From NCBI GenBank assembly GCA_937907395.1, contig CALCII010000011.1, positions 930,001-994,000 of the forward strand: DNA of 64,000 nucleotides, read 5' to 3'. The notes below the pieces were generated by a model. It did no database searches. It saw only the letters and a list, made by a program, of their open reading frames with translations, and was not told the origin of the DNA. This DNA comes from an uncultured Chitinophagaceae bacterium. GTDB taxonomy: Bacteria; Bacteroidota; Bacteroidia; Chitinophagales; Chitinophagaceae. Both the position numbers and the translations under genes were made by a program. This document shows, piece by piece, positions 27,000 through 36,164 of the stretch (position 1 is the first letter of the stretch; each line of letters begins with the position of its first letter).

Positions 27000-28280
27000 T
27001 TAACCCAATTCCGGATACAATGGGAATTGTTGCATGAATTCTTTCACTTCAGTTTTTACTCCTGAAATGATTTCTTCGTTATCTAAGTTCATCAAAACTT
27101 TATCAATCATAGATACCACTGTTTCCATGTGCTGTTCTTTCAAGCCTCTTGTAGTTACTGCCGGTACACCTACACGGATACCACTTGTAACAAATGGTGA
27201 TTTATCATCGTACGGCACTGCATTTTTATTTAAAGTGATATGTGCTTTGTCTAGTGTTTCCTGTGCTTTTTTACCGGTAATGTTTTTATTACGGAGGTCA
27301 ATCAGCATCAGGTGATTATCTGTGCCGTTGCTGATGAGGTTATACCCACGATTTACAAATGATGTTGCCATTGCCTGCGCATTGGATATAATCTGTTGGC
27401 CGTATGCTTTAAAATCGGCACTCAGAATTTCGCCAAAGGCTACCGCTTTACCTGCAATCACATGTTCTAACGGACCGCCCTGCATCCCGGGGAATACCGC
27501 CAGGTCCAGCAATGCACTCATTGGCCGGATATTTCCTTTGGGATCTTTGATTCCAAAGGGATTGTCAAAATCATGACGCATCATAATAATGCCTCCACGG
27601 GGACCACGCAATGTTTTATGTGTGGTGGACGTAACAATATGGCAATGATCGAACGGATCATTCAATAAGCCCGTTGCAATCAATCCGGCAGGATGTGCAA
27701 TATCTGCCATCACCAATGCGCCAATTTCATCGGCTACGGCACGGATGCGTTTGTAATCCCAATCCCTGCTGTAAGCAGAAGCACCACAAATGATCATCTT
27801 TGGTTTTTCTGCACGGGCAGTAGCTTCCAGCTGATCATAGTTCACCAGCCCGGTTTCTTTATCCACACCATAAAAGAAAGGTTGATAGTTTTTACCACTG
27901 AAATTGGCCGGGCTTCCGTGCGTAAGATGGCCACCCATGCTAAGATCCAGTCCCAGAATTTTATCACCCGGCTTCAGGCAGGCAAGAAAAACAGCTGTAT
28001 TGGCCTGTGCCCCGCTATGTGGCTGAACATTTGCCCATGAAGCATTGAAAATCTGCTTCAAACGATCAATCGCCAGCGATTCAATCTGGTCCACCACTTC
28101 GCAACCACCATAATAGCGCTTGGAAGGATATCCCTCTGCATACTTATTCGTGGCAACACTTCCCATTGCCTGCATCACTTCCAGGGATGTGAAATTTTCG
28201 GATGCAATCAGCTCAATACCATTACGCTGGCGTTCCAGTTCTTTGTTGAGTAAATCAAAAATTACAGTGTCTTTTTGCAT
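27000..28280 (-). CDS. glyA: Serine hydroxymethyltransferase
   Basis: GlyA interconverts serine and glycine with transfer of the one-carbon unit to tetrahydrofolate, using PLP. The protein has 426 residues. Family signatures are IELIASENFTS and NKYAEGYPSKRYYGGCEVVD at the N-terminus, the PLP-lysine region VTSTTHKTLRGPRGG, and the C-terminal TSGIRVGVPAVTTRG. All expected catalytic motifs are present. A promoter with TTTG and TATTTTTC separated by 20 bases lies upstream on the minus strand. Confidence 0.96.
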   Translation of the reverse strand: MQKDTVIFDLLNKELERQRNGIELIASENFTSLEVMQAMGSVATNKYAEGYPSKRYYGGCEVVDQIESLAIDRLKQIFNASWANVQPHSGAQANTAVFLACLKPGDKILGLDLSMGGHLTHGSPANFSGKNYQPFFYGVDKETGLVNYDQLEATARAEKPKMIICGASAYSRDWDYKRIRAVADEIGALVMADIAHPAGLIATGLLNDPFDHCHIVTSTTHKTLRGPRGGIIMMRHDFDNPFGIKDPKGNIRPMSALLDLAVFPGMQGGPLEHVIAGKAVAFGEILSADFKAYGQQIISNAQAMATSFVNRGYNLISNGTDNHLMLIDLRNKNITGKKAQETLDKAHITLNKNAVPYDDKSPFVTSGIRVGVPAVTTRGLKEQHMETVVSMIDKVLMNLDNEEIISGVKTEVKEFMQQFPLYPELG

Positions 28281-28335
28281 GTGGGTGAAATTATTCGTTG
28301 TGATTGTGTTACTTTTTTCAATTGATCAGCAGGGC

Positions 28336-28367
28336 GAAAAATAAAGATCCAACCCTAACCGTTCAAA
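28336..28367 (-). promoter_or_regulatory. Candidate promoter of glyA
   Basis: On the minus strand TTTG (28364-28367) is separated by 20 bases from TATTTTTC (28336-28343), one base off the Bacteroidota -7 consensus TAnnTTTG. The spacing equals that at the tRNA and riboswitch promoters in this window. Confidence 0.5.
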
Positions 28368-28518
28368 GGTGAGACAACGGGCGCAAAATTAAGCAGACGG
28401 TTTTTCTGAGCGGTCCAACAAGGCATTTATTTTTAAACAATGTTCCTACACAGATGATCGGACGTTATCTGAAAATGTGCTACTTTAGCCCACTTTGTAA
28501 TTTCAAAGTATTCTATAC

Positions 28519-29511
28519 ATGAAGGCGATTATACCTGTGGCTGGTGCCGGTACCAAACTCCGGCCACATACATATACACAACCCAAAGCTTTAATCCCCA
28601 TAGCCGGCAAAACAGTGCTCAGTATTATTGTGGAGCAATTGCAGGATGCTGGTGTTAACGAATTTGTTTTTATTCTTGGTTACCTGGGCGATAAAATCAA
28701 AGACTACGTAAAAGAAACTTTTCCCGGCATTACCAGCCATTTCATTTATCAGAATGAACGCCTTGGCCTTGGGCATGCCATTATGCTCACAAAAGAAGTT
28801 GTGCAGGAAGATGAACTGGTAATTGTGTTAGGTGATACCATTTGCGAGTATGATGTGAAATCGGTGATTGAAGCGCCTGTATCAATGTTGGGTGTTAAGA
28901 AGGTGGATGATCCCCGCAATTTTGGTGTGGCAGAAATTGATGAGGATGGCAAAATATGCAGAGTGGTTGAAAAACCTCATATTCCTAAAAGCAATATGGC
29001 ACTGGTAGGGATTTACAGGATAAGGGAAACAAACATGTTGTTTGATTGCCTGGCAACCAACCTGAAAGAAGGTGTAAAAAGCCATGATGAATTCAACCTT
29101 ACCGATGCACTGGGCTGTATGATTGAAAAAGGAGCACGTTTTCAATCGTTCAAAGTGTTGAACTGGTTCGATTGCGGACATAAAGATTCTTTGCTGGAGT
29201 CTAACGCAACCCTGCTCAAGAAGTTTGGTAATTCAGTTCCTGATAACACACAGTTCGAAAACGTAATATTCATACCTCCTGTCAGCATTGGAAAAAATTG
29301 CGAGATTAAACATTCCATCATTGGCCCGAATGTGGCGATTGGTGATCATACGTCTATTGCATATTCCATCATTAAAGAATCCATCATTGGTTCTTATGCC
29401 GATCTGGTGGACATTGTTCTGGAAGAAAGCCTCATTGGCAGTGACACAGAAGTGAAAGGTGAAACAAGAAGCCTTAATATTGGTGATAATACAGAAATTG
29501 ATTTAGGTTAA
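28519..29511 (+). CDS. Sugar nucleotidyltransferase (glucose-1-phosphate thymidylyl/uridylyltransferase-like)
   Basis: A 330-residue NTP-transferase. It has the nucleotide-binding start IIPVAGAGTKLRPHTYTQPK and the sugar-binding Lys region PKALIPIAGKT. The C-terminal 100 residues are hexapeptide-like (SIGKNCEIKHSIIGPNVAIG) and form a left-handed beta-helix. The specificity (dTDP-glucose, UDP-glucose or an alditol phosphate) cannot be read from the sequence. It ends two bases before the next gene, which implies an operon, though the functional connection is unclear. Confidence 0.85.
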   Translation: MKAIIPVAGAGTKLRPHTYTQPKALIPIAGKTVLSIIVEQLQDAGVNEFVFILGYLGDKIKDYVKETFPGITSHFIYQNERLGLGHAIMLTKEVVQEDELVIVLGDTICEYDVKSVIEAPVSMLGVKKVDDPRNFGVAEIDEDGKICRVVEKPHIPKSNMALVGIYRIRETNMLFDCLATNLKEGVKSHDEFNLTDALGCMIEKGARFQSFKVLNWFDCGHKDSLLESNATLLKKFGNSVPDNTQFENVIFIPPVSIGKNCEIKHSIIGPNVAIGDHTSIAYSIIKESIIGSYADLVDIVLEESLIGSDTEVKGETRSLNIGDNTEIDLG

Positions 29512-29513
29512 TC

Positions 29514-30455
29514 ATGTTCAGCAACCGTATTACAAAACTTTTTGGTGTTGAAAAACCCATCGTTCAGGCGGGAATGATCTGGGCCAGCGGATGGCGTTTG
29601 GCCAGTGCCGTTAGTAATGCCGGTGGATTGGGTATGCTGGGCAGCGGTAGTATGTACCCGGATGTATTACGGGAGCATATCCGTAAATGCAAAGCGGCCA
29701 CGGACAAACCTTTTGCAGTAAATGTGCCTATGTTGTATCCGGATATTGATCAACACATCCGCATCATTATCGAAGAAGGTGTAAAGATTGTTTTTACCAG
29801 TGCCGGTAATCCTAAAACCCTAACGCCCATCTTAAAAGAACATGGAATTACAGTGGTACATGTGGTGAGCAGCAGTAAGTTTGCCTTAAAGGCACAGGAA
29901 GCCGGCTGCGATGCAGTAGTGGCAGAAGGTTTTGAAGCTGGTGGTCATAACGGAAGGGAAGAAACAACAACATTGGTATTAGTACCTGCCGTTTGTAATG
30001 CAGTTGATATTCCGGTTATAGCAGCTGGCGGTATTGCTACCGGACGGCAAATGCTTGCAACAATGGTACTAGGTGCAGAAGGTGTGCAGGTGGGCAGCCG
30101 TTATGTTGCGAGTGAAGAGGCCAGCAGCCACTTGAATTTTAAAGAAGCTGTAATCAACAGCAAAGAAGGCGATACAAAACTGATGTTGAAACAACTGGCT
30201 CCCGTACGCTTACTTAAGAATGAATTTTATCAGCAGGTGCAGGCGGCAGAAGACCGTGGGGCAACCAAAGAAGAGTTAATCCAGTTGCTGGGCCGTGCCC
30301 GTGCCAAAAAAGGGATGTTTGAGGGGGATTTAAATGCCGGCGAACTGGAGATAGGCCAGGTAAGCGCCTTGCTAGATGATATACTTCCTGCAGCAACCAT
30401 TACTGAGAATATCTGGAACGAATTTCAATCGGCTCTGGAAAGCCCACTTTTATAA
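29514..30455 (+). CDS. Nitronate monooxygenase / FMN-dependent 2-nitropropane dioxygenase-like
   Basis: A 313-residue TIM-barrel flavoprotein. It starts with the class motif PIVQAGMIWASG, has EAGGHNGREE with the catalytic His, then VPVIAAGGIATGRQM and GAEGVQVGSRYVA for FMN phosphate binding. It could act as nitronate monooxygenase or as a FabK-type enoyl-ACP reductase; the two are hard to separate by eye. Because its start is only two bases after the nucleotidyltransferase stop it is probably translationally coupled to it. Its last six bases overlap the converging small gene. Confidence 0.82.
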   Translation: MFSNRITKLFGVEKPIVQAGMIWASGWRLASAVSNAGGLGMLGSGSMYPDVLREHIRKCKAATDKPFAVNVPMLYPDIDQHIRIIIEEGVKIVFTSAGNPKTLTPILKEHGITVVHVVSSSKFALKAQEAGCDAVVAEGFEAGGHNGREETTTLVLVPAVCNAVDIPVIAAGGIATGRQMLATMVLGAEGVQVGSRYVASEEASSHLNFKEAVINSKEGDTKLMLKQLAPVRLLKNEFYQQVQAAEDRGATKEELIQLLGRARAKKGMFEGDLNAGELEIGQVSALLDDILPAATITENIWNEFQSALESPLL

Positions 30456-30722
30456 GACAACACTGTTCATTGGATAAACAGATCCGGGAACAGGCATAGG
30501 TAGCGCCAGGTCTTCTATAAGGTCCCAATGGGCATCCTCCCGTAATTCCTCTTTCTGGATTTTTGATGGGGCCACCGGTGCCATAGGTTCATCACAGATG
30601 ATCTTCTCTTTCAGAATATGGAAACCCAATCCATTCTGTTTCCCGTTTTGAAACTGAATCATCAACCCCCAGCCGGCTAAAACCAGCAGCAATAACAATC
30701 GGCGAAAGTTGGCTTTTAGCAT
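30450..30722 (-). CDS. Small protein with one membrane segment, unknown
   Basis: A 90-residue protein with an N-terminal hydrophobic segment (FRRLLLLLVLAGWGLMIQF) that may be a signal anchor, followed by an acidic, Pro-rich tail. I do not recognise a family. Coding probability is moderate: it has its own ATG and an intergenic region upstream, but it overlaps the converging gene by six bases. Confidence 0.45.
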   Translation of the reverse strand: MLKANFRRLLLLLVLAGWGLMIQFQNGKQNGLGFHILKEKIICDEPMAPVAPSKIQKEELREDAHWDLIEDLALPMPVPGSVYPMNSVVL

Positions 30723-30876
30723 CAGAGAATAAATTTCTACAAATATTACGATTAATTTCGTAGATTGGTGTCCGGATTCAGATTTTCAGAACATTTTAAC
30801 GTTCTGTCTGCTTTTAAAAATTGCAGCTCACATGAATAGTTTATATCTTCAATTTCAACTCCCCAAAATTTGCATT

Positions 30877-31263
30877 ATGAAGAAACTTCTTTTAGCAGCA
30901 TTTCTGCTCTCAGGTACCTCTTTTGTTGCAGCAGCAGGAACCGGTATTGAAACAGGATCTGTTCAGGGAACGATCATTGATGCAGAAACAAAGAAGCCTG
31001 TAGCTAATACCAGTTTCTCGGCAGCCATTCACAAATCATCTTTTCAGAAAGAATTTGTAACGGATGCAAATGGAAATTTTAAAATTAATATTCCGGTTGG
31101 AGAGCATACATTGATTATTGATAAAGTGGGATACAAGGCAGTGAAAAAAGAAAGTGTGATTGTGAAAGATGGCGTGATTATCAAAATCAATTTTGAAGTG
31201 GAAGTGGCAGAAGAGGAATTAAATCATCCTTTCATGACGCCCATAACGATGCATTCTTTTTGA
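30877..31263 (+). CDS. Secreted carboxypeptidase-regulatory-like domain protein
   Basis: A 128-residue exported protein started at the ATG at 30877, where a signal peptide begins (MKKLLLAAFLLSGTSFVAAA). The mature part is a single carboxypeptidase D regulatory-like (transthyretin-type) beta domain: GSVQGTIIDAETKKPVANTS, NGNFKINIPVGEHTLII and the strand VIVKDGVIIKINFEVE. This domain is the same kind that begins SusC/TonB-dependent receptors in this phylum, but here it stands alone. The upstream in-frame ATG at 30832 adds a non-signal sequence and is less likely. Confidence 0.8.
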   Translation: MKKLLLAAFLLSGTSFVAAAGTGIETGSVQGTIIDAETKKPVANTSFSAAIHKSSFQKEFVTDANGNFKINIPVGEHTLIIDKVGYKAVKKESVIVKDGVIIKINFEVEVAEEELNHPFMTPITMHSF

Positions 31264-31275
31264 TTTTTTAGAAAT

Positions 31276-31313
31276 AAAAAAAATGCCCCGGGTTTTTATT
31301 CCGGGGCTTTTTT
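31276..31313. terminator. Bidirectional terminator
   Basis: GCCCCGG and CCGGGGC form a stem with a 9-base loop, flanked by an A-run and a T-run, between converging genes. Confidence 0.88.
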
Positions 31314-31328
31314 ATGCTTGTTGGTTAC

Positions 31329-32657
31329 TCAGCTTTTTCTGAATACCCACTTGATCATTTCTTTCCAGGAGGCTTTCTTGCCATACATCAGAATACCGGT
31401 ACGGTAAATTTTTCCGCTCAGCCAGGTAGTGAAAAGAAACCCTGCAATGAGTAATAACATGGATAATCCTAATTGCCAGTAAGGAACACTGTCGGGCACA
31501 CCCGATGGGATTCTTGACATCATTACAATGGGTGATGTAAACGGTATAATACTGCCCCAGAATGCAAGTGGCCCGGATGGATTCTGAATACTGGATGTCA
31601 TCATGATAAATCCAAGGATAATGGGCATAGTGATGGGAAGCATCAGCGATTGTGCTTCCTGCGGATCTTCATTCACCACACTTCCAACCGCAGCAAACAA
31701 AGCGGCATAGAACAAATAACCACCCAGGAAATAGAATAAGAAACAGCCAATAATCAACGGCCAGTTAGCAGTTGCCATAATGCCTTTTACTTCCAGCACT
31801 TTTAAGGCCATGGTATTATTTTGCGCCATGTTGGGCATGGATTGATTGGCTTGCTGAGCCTGTTGCAATACATCGGGCGATAGCAAAACAGGGATCACAC
31901 TGCTTAATACGGTGATTAAAATAATCCATAACAGTAATTGTGTAAGTCCCACTGCTGCAATACCGATGATTTTGCCCAACATAAGCTGAAATGGCTTTAC
32001 ACTGCTCACCATCACTTCTGCAATGCGGTTTGTTTTTTCTTCCATCACACCACGCATCACCGAAGCACCATAGACAAATAAAGTGATGTAGATGATAATA
32101 CCGCTTCCAAAACCAATTCCATACGCAAGTGCTTTATTATCTTCTTTTAATTCGCTGCCCGATATTTTATAAGAACGATAATTCAATAAATCTTCGTTTG
32201 CACTTTTTGCATGAATGGAATCAAGAATGGCACGGCTTACTCCTTTCTCCATGAGTAAACGTTCTTCATTGATTTTCTGCATCTGGTTTTTGATTGCTTC
32301 ATCGGTAGCCAATCCTAATTCCTTATCAGAGTAAAGGCGAACAGAATCTGCTTTTTGCTGGTCTGCAGAGTAAATGATCAACAAACCTTCATATCCTTTC
32401 TCTTTGTAGTTGGAAGTAGTTACCTGGTCGGGGTAACCGAAGAAAGCAGCATTGCCTGTTTTGAAATTATTTTTATAGAGGTTTGTTTCATCCTTAACTG
32501 CAATCTTATACTGTTGAATGGATTTAGCTCCTAAATAAGCCGATCCGAATACAAACAGAATCATGATGAGCGGAAACAGAAAGGTTGAAAGCAGAAATGT
32601 TTTATTTCGTACACGGGTGAGATATTCTCTGCGTATGATAATCCATACTTTATTCAT
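31329..32657 (-). CDS. ABC transporter permease, NatB-like
   Basis: A 442-residue ABC-2 permease with the N-terminal segment MNKVWIIIRREYLTRVRNKT, one membrane helix, a large extracytoplasmic domain of about 150 residues, and five to six further helices with the conserved RGVMEEKTNRIAEVMVSSVK motif. This organisation is that of the NatB (sodium efflux) type of ABC permease. It is preceded by its ATPase with a 9-base gap. The substrate is not certain. Confidence 0.87.
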   Translation of the reverse strand: MNKVWIIIRREYLTRVRNKTFLLSTFLFPLIMILFVFGSAYLGAKSIQQYKIAVKDETNLYKNNFKTGNAAFFGYPDQVTTSNYKEKGYEGLLIIYSADQQKADSVRLYSDKELGLATDEAIKNQMQKINEERLLMEKGVSRAILDSIHAKSANEDLLNYRSYKISGSELKEDNKALAYGIGFGSGIIIYITLFVYGASVMRGVMEEKTNRIAEVMVSSVKPFQLMLGKIIGIAAVGLTQLLLWIILITVLSSVIPVLLSPDVLQQAQQANQSMPNMAQNNTMALKVLEVKGIMATANWPLIIGCFLFYFLGGYLFYAALFAAVGSVVNEDPQEAQSLMLPITMPIILGFIMMTSSIQNPSGPLAFWGSIIPFTSPIVMMSRIPSGVPDSVPYWQLGLSMLLLIAGFLFTTWLSGKIYRTGILMYGKKASWKEMIKWVFRKS

Positions 32658-32666
32658 AAAATGAGT

Positions 32667-33602
32667 TTAGGCGTTAACAGTTTCAAATTGACGGGCAGTT
32701 GGAGTTCCTTCCACCAGGTGAATGAAGATGTCGTTTAATGACGGGAGAATTTCATGGAAGGCCACAATCTTTTTATTCTGGTTGATGAAGTGCAGCAATA
32801 CATCATTTGAATTATGTCGTTCATTGATTTTTACAATCAGTTCTTTTCCGTTTTGTTTTTCCACATGGAATGAAGGGTGGTTGAGAGAAGCTCCGTCTGT
32901 ATCCAGTTCCAGGTTAAAAATATTTTCCTTGAACTGTTGTTTTACTTCATTTACGCCGCCATCCAGAATTTTATTTCCTTTATTCACCAGTACAATGTGG
33001 TCGCAAATCTCTTCCACCTGTTCCATCCTGTGTGTACTGAATATGATACTGGTTCCTTTTTTTGCAAGGTTGTAAATTTCATCCTTAATGAGATTGGAAT
33101 TTACTGGATCCAGTCCGCTGAACGGTTCATCAAGGATCACCAGTTTGGGCTCATGCAAAACTGTGGTAACAAATTGAAGTTTTTGTCCCATCCCTTTCGA
33201 TAAATCCTCCACTTTTTTATTCCACCAGGAACTCATTTCAAATTTTTCAAACCAGTATTTCACCCGTTCAAATGCCTCGGCTTTGGAAAGGCCTTTCAGC
33301 TGCGCCAGGTACATTGCCTGTTCGCCTACTTTCATTTTTTTATAGAGCCCACGTTCTTCGGGCATGTATCCAATGTCAATCACATCATTCACGGGATTGA
33401 ATGCTTTTCCGTTGAGCATAATGGATCCTTCATCCGGATAAAAAATTCCGGTGATCATGCGGATCAATGTGGTTTTCCCGGCACCGTTTGGCCCCAGTAA
33501 ACCAAAAATGGATCCTTTTTCCAGTTTGAAGCTGATGTCGTCAACAGCTTTCTGAGAAGCAAAGTATTTCTTCAGGTGCTGTATTTCTAAGATTGTACTC
33601 AT
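32667..33602 (-). CDS. ABC transporter ATP-binding protein, NatA-like
   Basis: A 311-residue ATPase with Walker A GPNGAGKTT, signature LSKGMGQKL, Walker B LVILDEPFSGLDP, and the H-loop FSTHRMEQVEE. The C-terminal extension of about 80 residues (DUF4162-like) is typical of NatA/CcmA-type ATPases. It forms an operon with the permease that follows. Confidence 0.9.
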   Translation of the reverse strand: MSTILEIQHLKKYFASQKAVDDISFKLEKGSIFGLLGPNGAGKTTLIRMITGIFYPDEGSIMLNGKAFNPVNDVIDIGYMPEERGLYKKMKVGEQAMYLAQLKGLSKAEAFERVKYWFEKFEMSSWWNKKVEDLSKGMGQKLQFVTTVLHEPKLVILDEPFSGLDPVNSNLIKDEIYNLAKKGTSIIFSTHRMEQVEEICDHIVLVNKGNKILDGGVNEVKQQFKENIFNLELDTDGASLNHPSFHVEKQNGKELIVKINERHNSNDVLLHFINQNKKIVAFHEILPSLNDIFIHLVEGTPTARQFETVNA

Positions 33603-33673
33603 AATATTGTTAGTATTACAGATGTGAAATTTGTTACAAAGTACGGAGGGTTGTTTTTACCTGAACAGAAAAA

Positions 33674-35263
33674 TTACAGGCGGTTGATCTTTGAATGAAT
33701 AGCTTCTGCCACTTTTTCTCCATCCATAGCGGCGCTTACAATGCCTCCGGCATAACCAGCCCCTTCACCACAAGGAAAAAGTCCTTTTATTTGCGGATGC
33801 TCGCAGGTTTCAGGTTCCCTTGGAATGCGAACAGGTGATGATGTGCGGGATTCAGTAGCCACAACCACAGCTTCGTTGCTGAAATAACCTCTCATTTTCT
33901 TTCCGAAAGCATGAAATCCCAGTCGTAGTTTATCATAAATAAAATCCGGTAACACTTCATTCAGTTCCACACTGGTTAACCCCGGGTTGTAAGAACAGTC
34001 AGGCAGGGTGGAGGAAATTTTCCTTTCAAAAAGGTCAACCATTCTTTGTGCAGGTGCTTTAAAAGATCCTCCGCCCGATTGATAAGCCTGCTGCTCCACT
34101 GCCTGCTGAAAATACATCATCAGCAAGGGATTGTTTTCAAGACCGGTTTTGTTTTTGCGTTTAAAAAACTGCAAGGCATCTTTTTCTTCCACGCTCACCA
34201 CCATACCACTATTGGCAAAGGGATTGTTTCGTTTGGAAGGGCTCCAGCCATTTACCACCAACTCACCAGGTGAAGTACTGGCCGGTGCAATGATGCCGCC
34301 GGGGCACATACAAAAACTGAAGACTCCTTTTCCCTGCACCTGTTCCACCAGGCTGTAAGAAGCTGGCGGCAAAAATTCATTTCTTACAGCACAATGATAT
34401 TGGATGGAATCAATTAACTGTTGCGGATGTTCCACCCGAACGCCTAATGCAAAAGGCTTTGCCTCAATAAGTACATTTCGTTTGTGCAATAATTCAAATA
34501 TATCACGTGCACTATGCCCGGTGGCAAGAATCATCGCATCTGCTTTTATCAGATGTTCGTGATTCACCTGCACTGCTTTCAATTCCGAGTTTTCAATTTG
34601 TAAATTGGTAAGCTTTGTTTCAAAATGAATTTCTCCGCCGCAGGCCAGTATCTGTTCCCGCATGGCGGTAATAATATGGGGCAATTTGTTGGTGCCAATA
34701 TGCGGATGTGACTGATAAAGAATTTTTTCTTCGGCTCCGAAATGATAAAACAATTGCAGGATCCGGTTGATGTTTCCTCTTTTATTGCTTCGGGTGTATA
34801 ATTTTCCATCGCTGTAAGTACCTGCGCCACCTTCGCCGAAACAGTAATTGCTTTCCGGATTCAGAACACCTTCTTTATTCAGTTTGGCCAGGTCTCTTCT
34901 GCGGGAACGCACATCCTTTCCCCGTTCAATAACTACGGGTTTGATGCCCAGCTCTATCAATCTCAATGCGGCAAACAAACCTGCAGGTCCGGCACCTGTA
35001 ATAATTACCGATCTGTTTACATGAGTTACATCTTTCCAATGAAAAGGAGCATGTTCTCTTTCAGTAATGGGTTCATTGATAAAAACCTGTAATGTAAGGT
35101 TGATCCAGGCTTGTTTCCCTCTTGCATCAATAGATTGCTTCAGTATATGAAATCCATTGATGGCTGCTGTTGGAACGCTCAGTTCTCCTGAAATGTGCCG
35201 GGTTATTGCAGTTTGGCTGGCTGCTTCTGACGGTGTTATCCGTAGTTGAAGTTGTTGTTGCAT
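33674..35263 (-). CDS. FAD-dependent oxidoreductase of the COG2509 family
   Basis: A 529-residue flavoprotein. The FAD-binding Rossmann motif VIITGAGPAGLFAALRLIEL is near residue 88, preceded by an N-terminal domain of about 85 residues as in COG2509 proteins. Further signatures are NYCFGEGGAGTYSDGKL and the C-terminal LFPCGEGAGYAGGIVSAAMD. The reaction is unknown. It stands alone, with 70 bases to the ABC operon and 154 bases to the divergent 5'-nucleotidase genes. Confidence 0.88.
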   Translation of the reverse strand: MQQQLQLRITPSEAASQTAITRHISGELSVPTAAINGFHILKQSIDARGKQAWINLTLQVFINEPITEREHAPFHWKDVTHVNRSVIITGAGPAGLFAALRLIELGIKPVVIERGKDVRSRRRDLAKLNKEGVLNPESNYCFGEGGAGTYSDGKLYTRSNKRGNINRILQLFYHFGAEEKILYQSHPHIGTNKLPHIITAMREQILACGGEIHFETKLTNLQIENSELKAVQVNHEHLIKADAMILATGHSARDIFELLHKRNVLIEAKPFALGVRVEHPQQLIDSIQYHCAVRNEFLPPASYSLVEQVQGKGVFSFCMCPGGIIAPASTSPGELVVNGWSPSKRNNPFANSGMVVSVEEKDALQFFKRKNKTGLENNPLLMMYFQQAVEQQAYQSGGGSFKAPAQRMVDLFERKISSTLPDCSYNPGLTSVELNEVLPDFIYDKLRLGFHAFGKKMRGYFSNEAVVVATESRTSSPVRIPREPETCEHPQIKGLFPCGEGAGYAGGIVSAAMDGEKVAEAIHSKINRL

Positions 35264-35417
35264 GTGTCAGGTATTGATCCTAAAAACATTAAGTGGCTAA
35301 GGTACCATAAACAATCACATTTATTAGGGAAAACGGGCAGAAAAACAAAAAACAAATTTTTTAAAAAATCAGCAACTGCTGATCGGAAATCGCCTACCTT
35401 TCATCATTACTTGTGTT

Positions 35418-36164
35418 ATGAAACAATCCCGTTTTTTATGGCTTTTTCTGAGTGCGTTCATTTACACGCAGAGCTGCAAGCCGGTTTATCAATCTCAGTC
35501 GGTTCAATTTAAAGGATACAGAGTTGCTAATGCTGTTACTGATTCATCAATGTCTGTTTTTTTGAAACCTTACAGTGATAGCCTTAACAAGAGTATGAAT
35601 GCCGTGGTTGCTGTACTTGGCAATGATCTGGAAAAGTCACAACCGGAAGGAACGCTGGGTAACTTCATGGCCGATGCTATGTTTGTTGCAGCAAAAAATA
35701 TTTATGGGGAAGCACCGGATATTGCTGTCATGAATTATGGCGGTATCCGTTTGCCGGTTGTAAAGGCAGGCTCCATTACAAGGGGAAAACTGTTCGAATT
35801 ATTTCCATTTGATAATGTACTGGTATTACTGAAACTGAAAGGAGATGTGTTGCAACAATTCCTGGATCATATTGCCGGTCGTGGCGGATGGCCTGTGTCG
35901 GGAATGACCATGCAAATGCAAAATAAAAAAGCGGTGAATGTTATAATAGGAGGAAAGCCTATTGATCCTGCAAAAACTTATACGGTTGCTTTGGGTGATT
36001 ATACGGCGAATGGCGGAGATGATGCTGCTATGCTGAAAGGGATTCCCCAGTTGAATAAAGGGTATTTGATGAGGGATGCTATCATTGATTATTTCAGCAG
36101 TTTTCAAAAGGCAGGAAAAACAATTTACGTTCAAAAAGAAAAACGAGTATCAAATGTGGAGTAG
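35418..36164 (+). CDS. Lipoprotein with 5'-nucleotidase C-terminal domain
   Basis: A 248-residue exported protein with a hydrophobic leader and a Cys at residue 17 or so (IYTQSCKP), consistent with a lipoprotein although the lipobox is not classical. The rest is the substrate-binding C-terminal domain of UshA/5'-nucleotidases: LGNFMADAMF, the nucleobase-binding region MNYGGIRLPVVKAGSITRG, FPFDNVLVLLKLKGDVL and ALGDYTANGGDD. The catalytic metallophosphoesterase half is missing here and is encoded by the next gene, which overlaps this one by 11 bases. The two together would make one complete 5'-nucleotidase, in reversed order. Confidence 0.85.
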   Translation: MKQSRFLWLFLSAFIYTQSCKPVYQSQSVQFKGYRVANAVTDSSMSVFLKPYSDSLNKSMNAVVAVLGNDLEKSQPEGTLGNFMADAMFVAAKNIYGEAPDIAVMNYGGIRLPVVKAGSITRGKLFELFPFDNVLVLLKLKGDVLQQFLDHIAGRGGWPVSGMTMQMQNKKAVNVIIGGKPIDPAKTYTVALGDYTANGGDDAAMLKGIPQLNKGYLMRDAIIDYFSSFQKAGKTIYVQKEKRVSNVE